The notes beneath the pieces are model-generated. The model saw nothing but the letters and a program-made list of their open reading frames with translations. It was not told the DNA's origin and did no database searches. Shown piece by piece: positions 45,867-53,129 of a stretch of DNA of 64,000 nt (its first letter is position 1; each line of letters begins with the position of its first letter). The stretch spans positions 62,001 to 126,000 of the forward strand of contig JAFDYU010000002.1 of assembly GCA_018267285.1 (NCBI GenBank). Reading direction: 5' to 3'. The position numbers and the translations under genes are program-made. Source of the stretch: Bacteroidota bacterium. Its GTDB lineage: Bacteria; Bacteroidota; Bacteroidia; Cytophagales; Cyclobacteriaceae.

Positions 45867-46883
45867 ATGCTGAAAAAAGTATTTCTCGTTCTCATCCTTT
45901 TCATTGCCGCACTGGTAATCTGGCAATGGTCTCTGGTGAATTACGGAGTGCGCATGGGTATGGGGCAACTGAAAATTATATGGCAGGCAAAACCCGTGGA
46001 TGAGTTTTTGAAAGACCCTGATTTTCCCGACTCGCTAAAAAAGAAACTGCGCTTAATTGACGAGATCCGGAAATTTGCCATCGACTCACTCGGACTCGAA
46101 GACACGGAGAATTACAAAACCATGTACGACCAACGAGGTGAAGAATTGATGTGGGTGGTGCAGGCCTGCGAGCCATTTAAACTTGAGCCCAAACTTTGGC
46201 ATTTTCCGGTTGTGGGCAATTTGCCCTACAAAGGTTTTTTTGATAAAGAGAAAGCTCTGACCGAACGGAAAAAATTGATCGGTGAAAATTACGATGTAAG
46301 CATTCGCAACCCGGGGGGCTGGAGCACCCTCGGCTGGTTTACCGACCCTATCTTAAGCGATATGCTCAAGCGCAACGATGGCGACCTGGCTGGCTTGATC
46401 ATCCACGAAATGGTGCACGCTACTATTTTTGTTAAAGACAATTCCGACTTCAACGAAAACCTGGCCTCGTTCATTGGCGACACAGCCGCCTACCATTTTC
46501 TTGCTTTTAAATATGGAAAGCGCTCTCCGCAATATTTGAAATACCTGCACGAAGATCAGGATTACCGAAAATTCAGCCGGCACATGCTGCGCGGAAGGGA
46601 TAAGCTCGACAGCTTGTACCAATCGTTTAAGCCCGAAGATTTATTTGAAACAAAAAAAGAAAAGAAAAAAATAATGATTGAAACGATCATGAAAAATATG
46701 GACACGCTGAGCTTGTTTGAAAAACGGAAAACAACCAGCACCTGGCTACCCAACAATACCTACTTTATGTCGTTTCATCTTTATCAATCCAAACAAAAAG
46801 ATTTCGGGGTTGAACTTAATGATCGATTTAAAGGTAACCTTAAGGGCTATATTCATTATCTGAAGGGAAGGTATTTAAAGTAA
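45867..46883 (+). CDS. Membrane-anchored putative aminopeptidase (PF10023-type metalloprotease)
   Basis: A 338-residue protein with an N-terminal membrane anchor or signal (MLKKVFLVLILFIAALVIW). The zinc site is HEMVH at residues 180-184 (LIIHEMVHATIFVKDN), with a downstream Glu in NENLASFIGD. The N-terminal half has WVVQACEPFKLEPKLWHFPVVGNLPYKGFF, typical of predicted aminopeptidases of this family. ATG 45867 is preferred to GTG 45861; a near-consensus -7 element (TAATTTCG, 45854-45861) is so close that the transcript may be almost leaderless. Divergent from the acylase gene. Confidence 0.85.
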   Translation: MLKKVFLVLILFIAALVIWQWSLVNYGVRMGMGQLKIIWQAKPVDEFLKDPDFPDSLKKKLRLIDEIRKFAIDSLGLEDTENYKTMYDQRGEELMWVVQACEPFKLEPKLWHFPVVGNLPYKGFFDKEKALTERKKLIGENYDVSIRNPGGWSTLGWFTDPILSDMLKRNDGDLAGLIIHEMVHATIFVKDNSDFNENLASFIGDTAAYHFLAFKYGKRSPQYLKYLHEDQDYRKFSRHMLRGRDKLDSLYQSFKPEDLFETKKEKKKIMIETIMKNMDTLSLFEKRKTTSTWLPNNTYFMSFHLYQSKQKDFGVELNDRFKGNLKGYIHYLKGRYLK

Positions 46884-46896
46884 AACGAGAGTTGTG

Positions 46897-46912
46897 TTAA
46901 CGCAACATTAAC
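46897..46912 (+). promoter_or_regulatory. Direct repeat TTAAC-N6-TTAAC, candidate PhoB/OmpR-type box
   Basis: Two TTAAC half-sites 11 bases apart, one helical turn, about 50 bases upstream of the -7 element of the response regulator gene. The spacing fits OmpR/PhoB-family tandem binding and suggests autoregulation. The first half-site is also part of a near-palindrome, GTTGTGTTAACGCAAC (46891-46906). Confidence 0.4.
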
Positions 46913-46959
46913 TTATTGTGAAGTCACCCGGGAACAGTCACCAAAAATATTTTTTGTCC

Positions 46960-46967
46960 TAACTTTG
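46960..46967 (+). promoter_or_regulatory. -7 promoter element of the two-component operon
   Basis: TAACTTTG, a perfect TAnnTTTG match, 17 bases before the TTG start at 46984; the leader would be only about 10 bases. Confidence 0.55.
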
Positions 46968-46983
46968 CAAAAAAATAATTGAC

Positions 46984-47667
46984 TTGGCCTCCCCTAAAGT
47001 ATTGGTGGTAGATGATGAAGATTCGATCCTCGAACTTCTAAAATACAATCTCGAAAAATCCGGCTATGAAGTAACCACCTCTGCAGACGGACTATCTGCC
47101 ATAGAGATAGCCAGAAAATTTCTTCCCGATGTAGTGCTGCTCGATATCATGATGCCAAAAAAAGATGGCGTTGAAACATGCCGCCAGATGCGTGCTCTGC
47201 CTGAGCTATCTAAAACATTCATCGTATTTCTCACGGCTCGCTCAGAAGAATATTCAGAGGTAGCCGCGTTTGAAGCGGGAGCAGATGATTATATAGTAAA
47301 ACCAATTAAGCCTCGGGCCTTGATAAGCAGACTGGCCGCTTTGTTAAGAAGGGACGAGCCAAAAAAAAATAATTCGGAGCAGATCAAAGCAGGTGAATTA
47401 CTCATTGACAAAGGAAGCTATACGGTTTGGCTAAGTGGAAAGCAAATCAGTATGCCAAAAAAAGAATTTGAATTGCTTTTTTTTCTAGCCCGGCATCCCA
47501 ATAAAGTATTTAGCCGCGATGACCTTTTGCAAAATATTTGGGGTAATGATGTGTATGTACTCTCGCGCACAATAGACGTACACGTCCGTAAAGTACGGGA
47601 AAAGATTGGTGAAGATTCCATTGTTACCATAAAGGGCGTGGGCTACAAATTCAATTTATATTCTTGA
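46984..47667 (+). CDS. OmpR/PhoB-family response regulator
   Basis: A 227-residue regulator with a TTG start. The receiver domain has Asp10-Asp11, phospho-acceptor Asp54 in VVLLDIMMPKKDG and the Lys in DDYIVKPIKPRAL. The winged-helix DNA-binding domain follows (KKEFELLFFLARHPNKVFSRDDLLQNIWGNDVYVLSRTIDVHVRKVREKIG, shown by its parts KVFSRDDLL and RTIDVHVRKVR). It is 31 bases upstream of the sensor kinase gene, so the pair form one operon. The layout is like PhoB-PhoR, but phosphate control is not shown. Confidence 0.94.
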   Translation: MASPKVLVVDDEDSILELLKYNLEKSGYEVTTSADGLSAIEIARKFLPDVVLLDIMMPKKDGVETCRQMRALPELSKTFIVFLTARSEEYSEVAAFEAGADDYIVKPIKPRALISRLAALLRRDEPKKNNSEQIKAGELLIDKGSYTVWLSGKQISMPKKEFELLFFLARHPNKVFSRDDLLQNIWGNDVYVLSRTIDVHVRKVREKIGEDSIVTIKGVGYKFNLYS

Positions 47668-47698
47668 AGTATCCTTTGCATCCCGTTACCTTCACACC

Positions 47699-48775
47699 AT
47701 GACCTACAGCGCACGAATACTTGCCCTGTTTCTCGCTGTCTCTATTGTGATGGTGACGGCTCTTTTTTTATCGTTGATTGAAGGTTTAACCAACAGCACC
47801 CTGCTGCTCATTCTGATTATTTCATTCTTTGCATCTTTTTTGATGAGTTTTGTCGTTTTCAAATTCATGTTTTTTCGTGGCATCAATAAAATTGATAAAA
47901 TGATGAACAAGCTTTTGAAAAATGAATTGAAAGGGTTTTCAAAAGAAAAATCGGAAGGCCTTGATCCCTTTGAAAAACTGAATGAGGGAATCGCTGCGTT
48001 TGCGTTGCTCAAACAACAAGAAATTGAAGAACTAAAAAGGCTGGAATCTTTTCGCAAAGAATTCATTGCAAATGTTTCTCACGAATTGAAAACACCCCTA
48101 TTCGCTGCCCAGGGTTTTGTCCATACGTTAATTGACGGAGCTGCAGACGATAAAAATGTGCGAGTTAAGTTTTTAAAAAAGGCTGCTAAAAGTTTGGATG
48201 GGCTTGACGACCTTGTTCGCGACTTGCTCACCCTGTCTCAGATAGAAACGGGCGCTATTAAAATGAAGTTTAAAACCACCGACCTTTACACGCTCAGCAA
48301 GGAAATTATAGATCAGTTTGAAGATAGTGCAAACAAAAAAAACATTGAAATCAGATTACTCCCTGCTCAGGCACAAAAGATATGGGTCCGTGCCGATGAA
48401 CAACGCATTGGCCAGGTACTCACCAATCTTATTTCTAATGCGGTGAACTACTCTCCGGAAAACGGAACCGTCACAGTATATTTTGAAATTGGCAAAAAGA
48501 AAACAACAACTTTTGTTTCAGATACCGGCAAAGGAATTTCAGAAAAGCATTTGCCGCGTATCTTTGAACGTTTTTATAGAGCCGATATAAGCCGTAGTCG
48601 TGAAAAAGGAGGTACCGGCTTAGGGCTTGCAATTGTAAAGCATATTCTTGAAGGCCATCATACCAAAGCAGAAGTTCAAACCGAAGTGGGCAAAGGCTCA
48701 ACGTTCAGCTTTAAACTCAAACGCCCAAAAAGAGTTGGTGAAGAAAGTATTCAATCAAATATTGATACCGAGTGA
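47699..48775 (+). CDS. Membrane sensor histidine kinase (PhoR-like)
   Basis: A 358-residue kinase. Two membrane segments (about 7-28 and 33-57) have only a few residues between them, so there is almost no periplasmic sensor; the signal may be sensed in the membrane or by a partner. His128 in FIANVSHELKTPLFAAQGF is the phosphorylation site. The ATPase domain has the N box (NLISNAVNYSP), G1 (DTGKGIS), F (IFERFYRAD) and G2 (GGTGLGLAI). It partners the regulator directly upstream. A short-loop kinase of this type is common for PhoR in Bacteroidota. Confidence 0.93.
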   Translation: MTYSARILALFLAVSIVMVTALFLSLIEGLTNSTLLLILIISFFASFLMSFVVFKFMFFRGINKIDKMMNKLLKNELKGFSKEKSEGLDPFEKLNEGIAAFALLKQQEIEELKRLESFRKEFIANVSHELKTPLFAAQGFVHTLIDGAADDKNVRVKFLKKAAKSLDGLDDLVRDLLTLSQIETGAIKMKFKTTDLYTLSKEIIDQFEDSANKKNIEIRLLPAQAQKIWVRADEQRIGQVLTNLISNAVNYSPENGTVTVYFEIGKKKTTTFVSDTGKGISEKHLPRIFERFYRADISRSREKGGTGLGLAIVKHILEGHHTKAEVQTEVGKGSTFSFKLKRPKRVGEESIQSNIDTE

Positions 48776-48821
48776 AATCATTCCGTATATCAACTTCTCA
48801 AAGTTGAGATTATTTTTTAAA

Positions 48822-49178
48822 TCACGACAATAAAACCTCTGCCGGCACGCCCAACTCGCGATGGAATAATTTTGCCAACTCGAGCGTTAGTGGTTTCTGT
48901 TTATTGAGAATTGCGGAAACATATCCTTTGCTACCCACTCGTCCCACCCAATCTTTGTTTTTCATTCCTCGTTCTTTCATTTTCAATTTCACAGCCTCAA
49001 TTGGGTCCGGCTTGGGGATTGGATAGTGTGCATCTTCATATTGCTTGATTAATAATAAAGCAATATGCAATTGTTCCCCTTCGGGCGAGGTGGACTTAAT
49101 CTTTTTTTCAAATTGCTCATCTACCCATTGAAGAAAATTTTCATATTCTTTCTTCGTTTTGATCAGTTTCAGCTTCAT
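48822..49178 (-). CDS. higA: HigA-type antitoxin
   Basis: A 118-residue protein with a C-terminal helix-turn-helix (KNKDWVGRVGSKGYVSAILNKQKPLTLELAKLFHRELGVPAEVLL), split here as VGSKGYVSAILNKQ and ELAKLFHREL. The N-terminal half has the toxin-binding pattern of HigA antitoxins of this subgroup (KEYENFLQWVDEQFEKK...EGEQLHIALLLIKQYEDAHYPI). It lies downstream of the toxin gene with an ATGA overlap, the usual higBA order. It should neutralise HigB and repress its own operon. Confidence 0.88.
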   Translation of the reverse strand: MKLKLIKTKKEYENFLQWVDEQFEKKIKSTSPEGEQLHIALLLIKQYEDAHYPIPKPDPIEAVKLKMKERGMKNKDWVGRVGSKGYVSAILNKQKPLTLELAKLFHRELGVPAEVLLS

Positions 49179-49486
49179 TGTTTTTTAAATTTTACTTCTT
49201 TCACCCTGATCTTATCGTACTCGGCATGTGTACCAAACCACTTTATTTGGATAGTTTTGTATTCGAATACTATCCTCACCACGAGCCTGAATTTGTTTCC
49301 AACAATATTAAAAACAACCCGATCGTCTGATACAATACTTGAGTTTCCGTATCTTCTTTTTAGTTCATTAAAATTTTTAAAATCACTACCAATCAATTCA
49401 TGATACCACTCCATCAACGCATTGGCTGCTTCAGGATAGTTTTCACAGTACACCAACAACGTTTTCCTGGCAATGATGTTAAACAC
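49175..49486 (-). CDS. higB: HigB-type mRNA interferase toxin
   Basis: A 103-residue RelE-fold toxin with a GTG start. It has the HigB family pattern: N-terminal IIARKTLLVYCENYPEAANALMEWY, a middle NELKRRYGNSSIV...VVFNIVGNKFRLVV and C-terminal IQIKWFGTHAEYDKI, which includes the conserved WFGTHAEYD. It cleaves mRNA on the ribosome when not bound by HigA. Divergent from the rluA-type gene; the operator lies in the 41-base gap. Confidence 0.9.
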   Translation of the reverse strand: MFNIIARKTLLVYCENYPEAANALMEWYHELIGSDFKNFNELKRRYGNSSIVSDDRVVFNIVGNKFRLVVRIVFEYKTIQIKWFGTHAEYDKIRVKEVKFKKQ

Positions 49487-49500
49487 TCACAAAACTAATA

Positions 49501-49521
49501 AAGTTTCCCAATAGAAAACTT
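49501..49521. promoter_or_regulatory. Inverted repeat in the higBA upstream gap, candidate HigA operator
   Basis: AAGTTT-N9-AAACTT lies between the divergent higB start (49486) and the pseudouridine synthase start (49528). Its position fits autorepression by the HigA HTH protein. Confidence 0.4.
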
Positions 49522-49527
49522 CTTGCC

Positions 49528-50244
49528 ATGAAATCTAAACTAAACTTTAACGACCTGATTATTTTTCAAAACGATGATTTTATCCTCATCAACAAACCTC
49601 CCTTCGTTTCTACTTTGGAAGACCGGAATGAGCCCATTAATATTTTAAGTTTAGCACGCGAAGCCGAGCCCGATCCGCAGGTATGCCATCGGCTTGACAA
49701 AGATACATCGGGGGTTTTGGCCATTGCCCGCAACCCGGAAGCGTATCGACACCTTAGCATGCAGTTTGAAAACCGCGAGGTTACCAAAACCTATCAGGCC
49801 GTAGTTGATGGAATCCACCATTTCGAAAATCATCTGGTCGATGCCCCGATCTTAAAACTCAATGACGGCACCGTTTGTATCTCACGAGAAGGGAAATCGG
49901 CTCAGACCTACTTTACTACTCAGCAATCGTTTAAAAATCATACTTTAATAAGGTGCAACCCCATTACGGGCCGCATGCACCAAATCCGCATTCACCTTGC
50001 AACATTAAAAGCACCCATAACAGGCGATGAAATGTACGGAGGCATACCGTTTTTTGTGTCCTCCGTTAAAAGGGCGTTCCATTTAAAGAAAGAGACCGAT
50101 GAACAGCCGCTGATGAAGCGGATGGCACTACATGCTTTTTCCTTGGAATTTACCCTCGTTAATGGGGAAAAATTAAAAGTTGAAGCACCTTACCCTAAAG
50201 ATTTTAAGGCACTTTTAAAGCAATTGCAAAACAACACCCGGTAA
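49528..50244 (+). CDS. RluA-family RNA pseudouridine synthase
   Basis: A 238-residue enzyme that converts specific uridines in rRNA or tRNA to pseudouridine. The catalytic Asp57 is in HRLDKDTSGVLAIAR, and the second motif is RMHQIRIHLA. It starts directly with the catalytic domain (FQNDDFILINKPPFVSTL) and lacks an S4 RNA-binding domain, so it resembles the short RluA or TruC group. The target uridine cannot be predicted. Confidence 0.92.
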   Translation: MKSKLNFNDLIIFQNDDFILINKPPFVSTLEDRNEPINILSLAREAEPDPQVCHRLDKDTSGVLAIARNPEAYRHLSMQFENREVTKTYQAVVDGIHHFENHLVDAPILKLNDGTVCISREGKSAQTYFTTQQSFKNHTLIRCNPITGRMHQIRIHLATLKAPITGDEMYGGIPFFVSSVKRAFHLKKETDEQPLMKRMALHAFSLEFTLVNGEKLKVEAPYPKDFKALLKQLQNNTR

Positions 50245-50253
50245 AATCTCAGG

Positions 50254-50289
50254 TACATTTGCATTATCTGCTTTTTGAACCTACTTTTG
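50254..50289 (+). promoter_or_regulatory. Promoter region of the rplM-rpsI-rpsB operon, with two possible -7 elements
   Basis: TTTG (50258-50261), a 20-base spacer, TACTTTTG (50282-50289) forms a near-ideal promoter. The upstream part itself reads TACATTTG (50254-50261), a second possible -7 element. Leader length would be about 45 bases from the main site. Confidence 0.65.
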
Positions 50290-50340
50290 TGTCCCTTTTT
50301 TAAGGGGTAATCTTAATTTATTAAGCCAAAAAGCTAAAAA

Positions 50341-50784
50341 GTGGATCAGTACAGTTACAAAACCACCTTCGCCAATAAGGCAACAGCCAATAAAAATTGG
50401 GTGTTGGTGGACGCTAAAGACCAGGTGTTGGGCCGTTTGGCCAGCCAGGTAGCACATGCCCTGCGCGGCAAAAACAAAACCAATTATACACCCAATGCCG
50501 ATACGGGAGACCACGTAGTGGTTATCAATGCCGATAAAGTGCGCATGACCGGAAAAAAATGGAACAACCGAAGAATCTTTACCTACTCAGGGTATCCGGG
50601 AGGCCAGCGTCAGTTGTCGCCCAAGGAAATCAGCGAAAAGAATCCGGCACGCGTTATCGAACTCTCTGTGCGTGGCATGTTGCCAAAAAATACCATGGGT
50701 CGTGAATTGTTCCGCAGCCTGCACGTATATGCCGGAGCAGAACACCCCCATACTGCTAATCAACCTAAAGAAATAAAATTCTGA
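50341..50784 (+). CDS. rplM: Ribosomal protein L13 (uL13)
   Basis: A 147-residue large-subunit protein with a GTG start. Family blocks include NWVLVDAKDQVLGRLASQVAHALRGK, GDHVVVINADKVRMTGKKW and the LPKNTMGRELFRSLHVYAGAEHPH end, seen here as VRGMLPKNTMGRE. The slightly extended N-terminus (DQYSYKTTFANKATANK) is usual in Bacteroidota. Followed after 2 bases by rpsI. Confidence 0.98.
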   Translation: MDQYSYKTTFANKATANKNWVLVDAKDQVLGRLASQVAHALRGKNKTNYTPNADTGDHVVVINADKVRMTGKKWNNRRIFTYSGYPGGQRQLSPKEISEKNPARVIELSVRGMLPKNTMGRELFRSLHVYAGAEHPHTANQPKEIKF

Positions 50785-50786
50785 TA

Positions 50787-51173
50787 ATGGAAATCATCAA
50801 TACCATCGGTAGAAGAAAAACCTCGATTGCCCGGGTTTATGTTAAGCCCGGCAAAGGCCAAATTGTGGTGAACGAGAGAGAATTAAAAGAGTATTTCCCT
50901 TCAGAAATTTTGCAAACCACCGTAAAACAGGCTTTGACTATATCCAAGGCCGAAGGAGATTACGATGTAACCGTAAACGTAGAAGGCGGTGGCTCAAAAG
51001 GCCAGGCCGAGGCCATCCGTTTAGGAATTGCCCGGGCCTTGGTAACCATCAACACCGAGAACCGGCCAGCCTTGAAAAAAGAAGGGCTTCTCACCCGCGA
51101 TTCGCGCATGGTAGAACGCAAGAAGCCGGGCCGTAGAAAAGCACGTAGAAGATTCCAGTTCAGCAAGCGTTAA
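50787..51173 (+). CDS. rpsI: Ribosomal protein S9 (uS9)
   Basis: A 128-residue small-subunit protein. GRRKTSIARVYVKPGKGQI opens it and the basic tail KKPGRRKARRRFQFSKR, which reaches the ribosomal P site, closes it. Placed between rplM and rpsB, 10 bases before the latter. Confidence 0.98.
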   Translation: MEIINTIGRRKTSIARVYVKPGKGQIVVNERELKEYFPSEILQTTVKQALTISKAEGDYDVTVNVEGGGSKGQAEAIRLGIARALVTINTENRPALKKEGLLTRDSRMVERKKPGRRKARRRFQFSKR

Positions 51174-51183
51174 TAGAAGAATC

Positions 51184-51951
51184 ATGGCAGAGAAAATAAC
51201 TACACAAAATTTAATGGATGCAGGTGTGCATTTTGGCCACCTTACCCGCAAGTGGAACCCCAAGATGGCCGAGTACATCTACATGGAAAATAATGGGATC
51301 CACTTGATCGATTTGAACAAAACAGTAAAATGCCTTGAAGAAGCTGTTTTCGCAATCAAAAACATTGTACGCTCAGGCCGCAAAATTATGTTCGTGGCCA
51401 CCAAGAAACAGGCTAAAGACATTGTTGTAACCGAGGCCACACGCCTGAATATGCCGTACGTTACCGAACGTTGGCTGGGCGGTATGTTGACCAACTTCGC
51501 TACGATTCGCAAATCGTTAAAGAAGCTTTCTCAGATCGAAAAGATGATGAAAGACGAATCGTTTGAAAACATCACGAAGAAAGAAAAACTCATGCTTTCG
51601 CGCGAAAAAGCAAAATTGCAAAAGCAACTGGGTGGTATTGCCGACCTAAACCGCTTGCCTGCAGCACTGTTTGTTATTGACGTTAAGCGTGAGCACATCG
51701 CAGTAGCCGAAGCACAGAAGTTGAACATCCCCGTGTTTGCCATGGTGGATACCAACTCCGATCCTTCGAACATCGACTTCCCGATTCCTTCCAATGACGA
51801 TGCCTTCAAATCCATCTCGATGATCACCAATTACATTGGAAAAAACATTGAAGAAGCTTTGATGGAACGTAAGAAAGACAAGGAAGAAGCCGGCCAGAAA
51901 AAAGAGGAAGAAGAAAAAAGAAAAGTTGACGAGGCCGTAGAAAGCCATTGA
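51184..51951 (+). CDS. rpsB: Ribosomal protein S2 (uS2)
   Basis: A 255-residue small-subunit protein. LMDAGVHFGHLTRKWNPKM, VTERWLGGMLTNFATIRKS and the late VDTNSDPSNIDFPIPSNDDA are family signatures. It has a charged C-terminal extension (KKDKEEAGQKKEEEEKRK). A strong hairpin terminator follows before tsf. Confidence 0.98.
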   Translation: MAEKITTQNLMDAGVHFGHLTRKWNPKMAEYIYMENNGIHLIDLNKTVKCLEEAVFAIKNIVRSGRKIMFVATKKQAKDIVVTEATRLNMPYVTERWLGGMLTNFATIRKSLKKLSQIEKMMKDESFENITKKEKLMLSREKAKLQKQLGGIADLNRLPAALFVIDVKREHIAVAEAQKLNIPVFAMVDTNSDPSNIDFPIPSNDDAFKSISMITNYIGKNIEEALMERKKDKEEAGQKKEEEEKRKVDEAVESH

Positions 51952-51977
51952 TCTTGGCTTAAGCCGATTAGGATACA

Positions 51978-52014
51978 AAACGAACATCGGTGCAAGCCGG
52001 TGTTCGTTTGTTTT
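51978..52014 (+). terminator. Rho-independent terminator/attenuator between rpsB and tsf
   Basis: A 13-bp stem (AAACGAACATCGG with CCGGTGTTCGTTT, one G-T pair), loop TGCAAG, then TGTTTT. It lies in the 111-base rpsB-tsf gap and would stop or reduce transcription into tsf. Confidence 0.75.
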
Positions 52015-52062
52015 AAGCCAACCAAAAAAATTAAAAAAATTAACTGATAACTATTAGAACTC

Positions 52063-52890
52063 ATGATAACAGCACAAGATGTAAACAAACTCCGCACCAT
52101 GACCGGTGCCGGCATGATGGATTGCAAAAAAGCCTTGACCGAAGCCAATGGCGATTTTGAAAAGGCTATCGAAATTTTAAGAAAGAAAGGCCAGAAAGTT
52201 TCGGCAAGCCGTTCGGATAAAGATGCAACGGAAGGATCTGTGTTTGTAAAAACTTCGGACGATAAAAAAGAAGCCGTATTGATTGCATTGAACTGCGAAA
52301 CAGATTTTGTGGCGAAAAATGAAGAATTCCAAAGCCTTGGAAAACTGATTGCAGAAACTGCTTTCACCAAGAAACCGACTGATACAGCAGCGTTGTTAAA
52401 TGAAAAAGTGGGCACCCTCACCATCAATGAGAAAATTACGGAACTCGTTGGAAAGATTGGCGAGAAGCTTGAGGTCAGTTCATTTGTTCACATGAAAGGT
52501 GAAGCGGTTGTTCCTTACATCCATGCCGGCAGCAAACTTGGCGTTCTTGTTTCGTTAAAAGGCGTGAATGGCAAAGATGTAACCGATGCAGGCAAAGATG
52601 TGGGTATGCAGATTGCAGCCATGAATCCTGTTGCGGTAGACGAATCGGCCGTTGACAAATCGGTGATTGAGAAAGAACTCGAAATTGCCAAAGCGCAAAT
52701 AGCAGCTGAAGGCAAGCCCGCTAATATGGTTGAAAAAATTGCTCAGGGTAAACTCCAAAAGTTTTTCAAAGAAAACACATTGGTTCACCAGTCTTTTGTA
52801 AAAGACAGTTCAAAAACCGTAGCTCAATATTTGGATAGCGTATCTAAGGGCTTGGCTGTAGCGGAGTTCAAACGCATAGCAATCGGGTAA
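52063..52890 (+). CDS. tsf: Elongation factor Ts
   Basis: A 275-residue nucleotide exchange factor for EF-Tu. The N-terminal UBA-like domain reads ITAQDVNKLRTMTGAGMMDCKKAL, with the TGAGMMDCK block typical of the family, followed by NCETDFVAKNEEF. No TAnnTTTG promoter is seen in the AT-rich leader, so expression may depend on read-through from rpsB. Confidence 0.98.
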   Translation: MITAQDVNKLRTMTGAGMMDCKKALTEANGDFEKAIEILRKKGQKVSASRSDKDATEGSVFVKTSDDKKEAVLIALNCETDFVAKNEEFQSLGKLIAETAFTKKPTDTAALLNEKVGTLTINEKITELVGKIGEKLEVSSFVHMKGEAVVPYIHAGSKLGVLVSLKGVNGKDVTDAGKDVGMQIAAMNPVAVDESAVDKSVIEKELEIAKAQIAAEGKPANMVEKIAQGKLQKFFKENTLVHQSFVKDSSKTVAQYLDSVSKGLAVAEFKRIAIG

Positions 52891-52912
52891 ACTCATTTTT
52901 ACCATCCTTAAT

Positions 52913-52948
52913 AAAGTGCAGTTCAGCGTGTGAATTGCACTTTTTTTT
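52913..52948 (+). terminator. Rho-independent terminator after tsf
   Basis: AAAGTGCAGTTCA pairs with TGAATTGCACTTT across the loop GCGTG (13-bp stem, one G-T pair), followed by a run of eight T. The rest of the 239-base gap to 53129 holds no gene that I can see. Confidence 0.85.
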
Positions 52949-53129
52949 GAGTTACCCGGTTGTAGATGACAAAATGTACTCGCGCCCCAGTGGTCCAGTG
53001 GTAAAGAGAAGTTCTGGGAAAAGCACTTCAAACCGTAATGCCCTTATCTGCCCTACATCGGTCTTGCCATAGAAAACAGGCTGACAATGTTTTGAACGGT
53101 ATGTGTAATATCAGCTTGTAAAAAGAAAC

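Noticed and set aside
52981-53060. tRNA-like look of CCAGTGGTCCAGTGGTAAAGAG followed by TTCAAAC
   Set aside because: A D-loop-like and T-loop-like sequence are present, but acceptor, anticodon and T stems do not pair.
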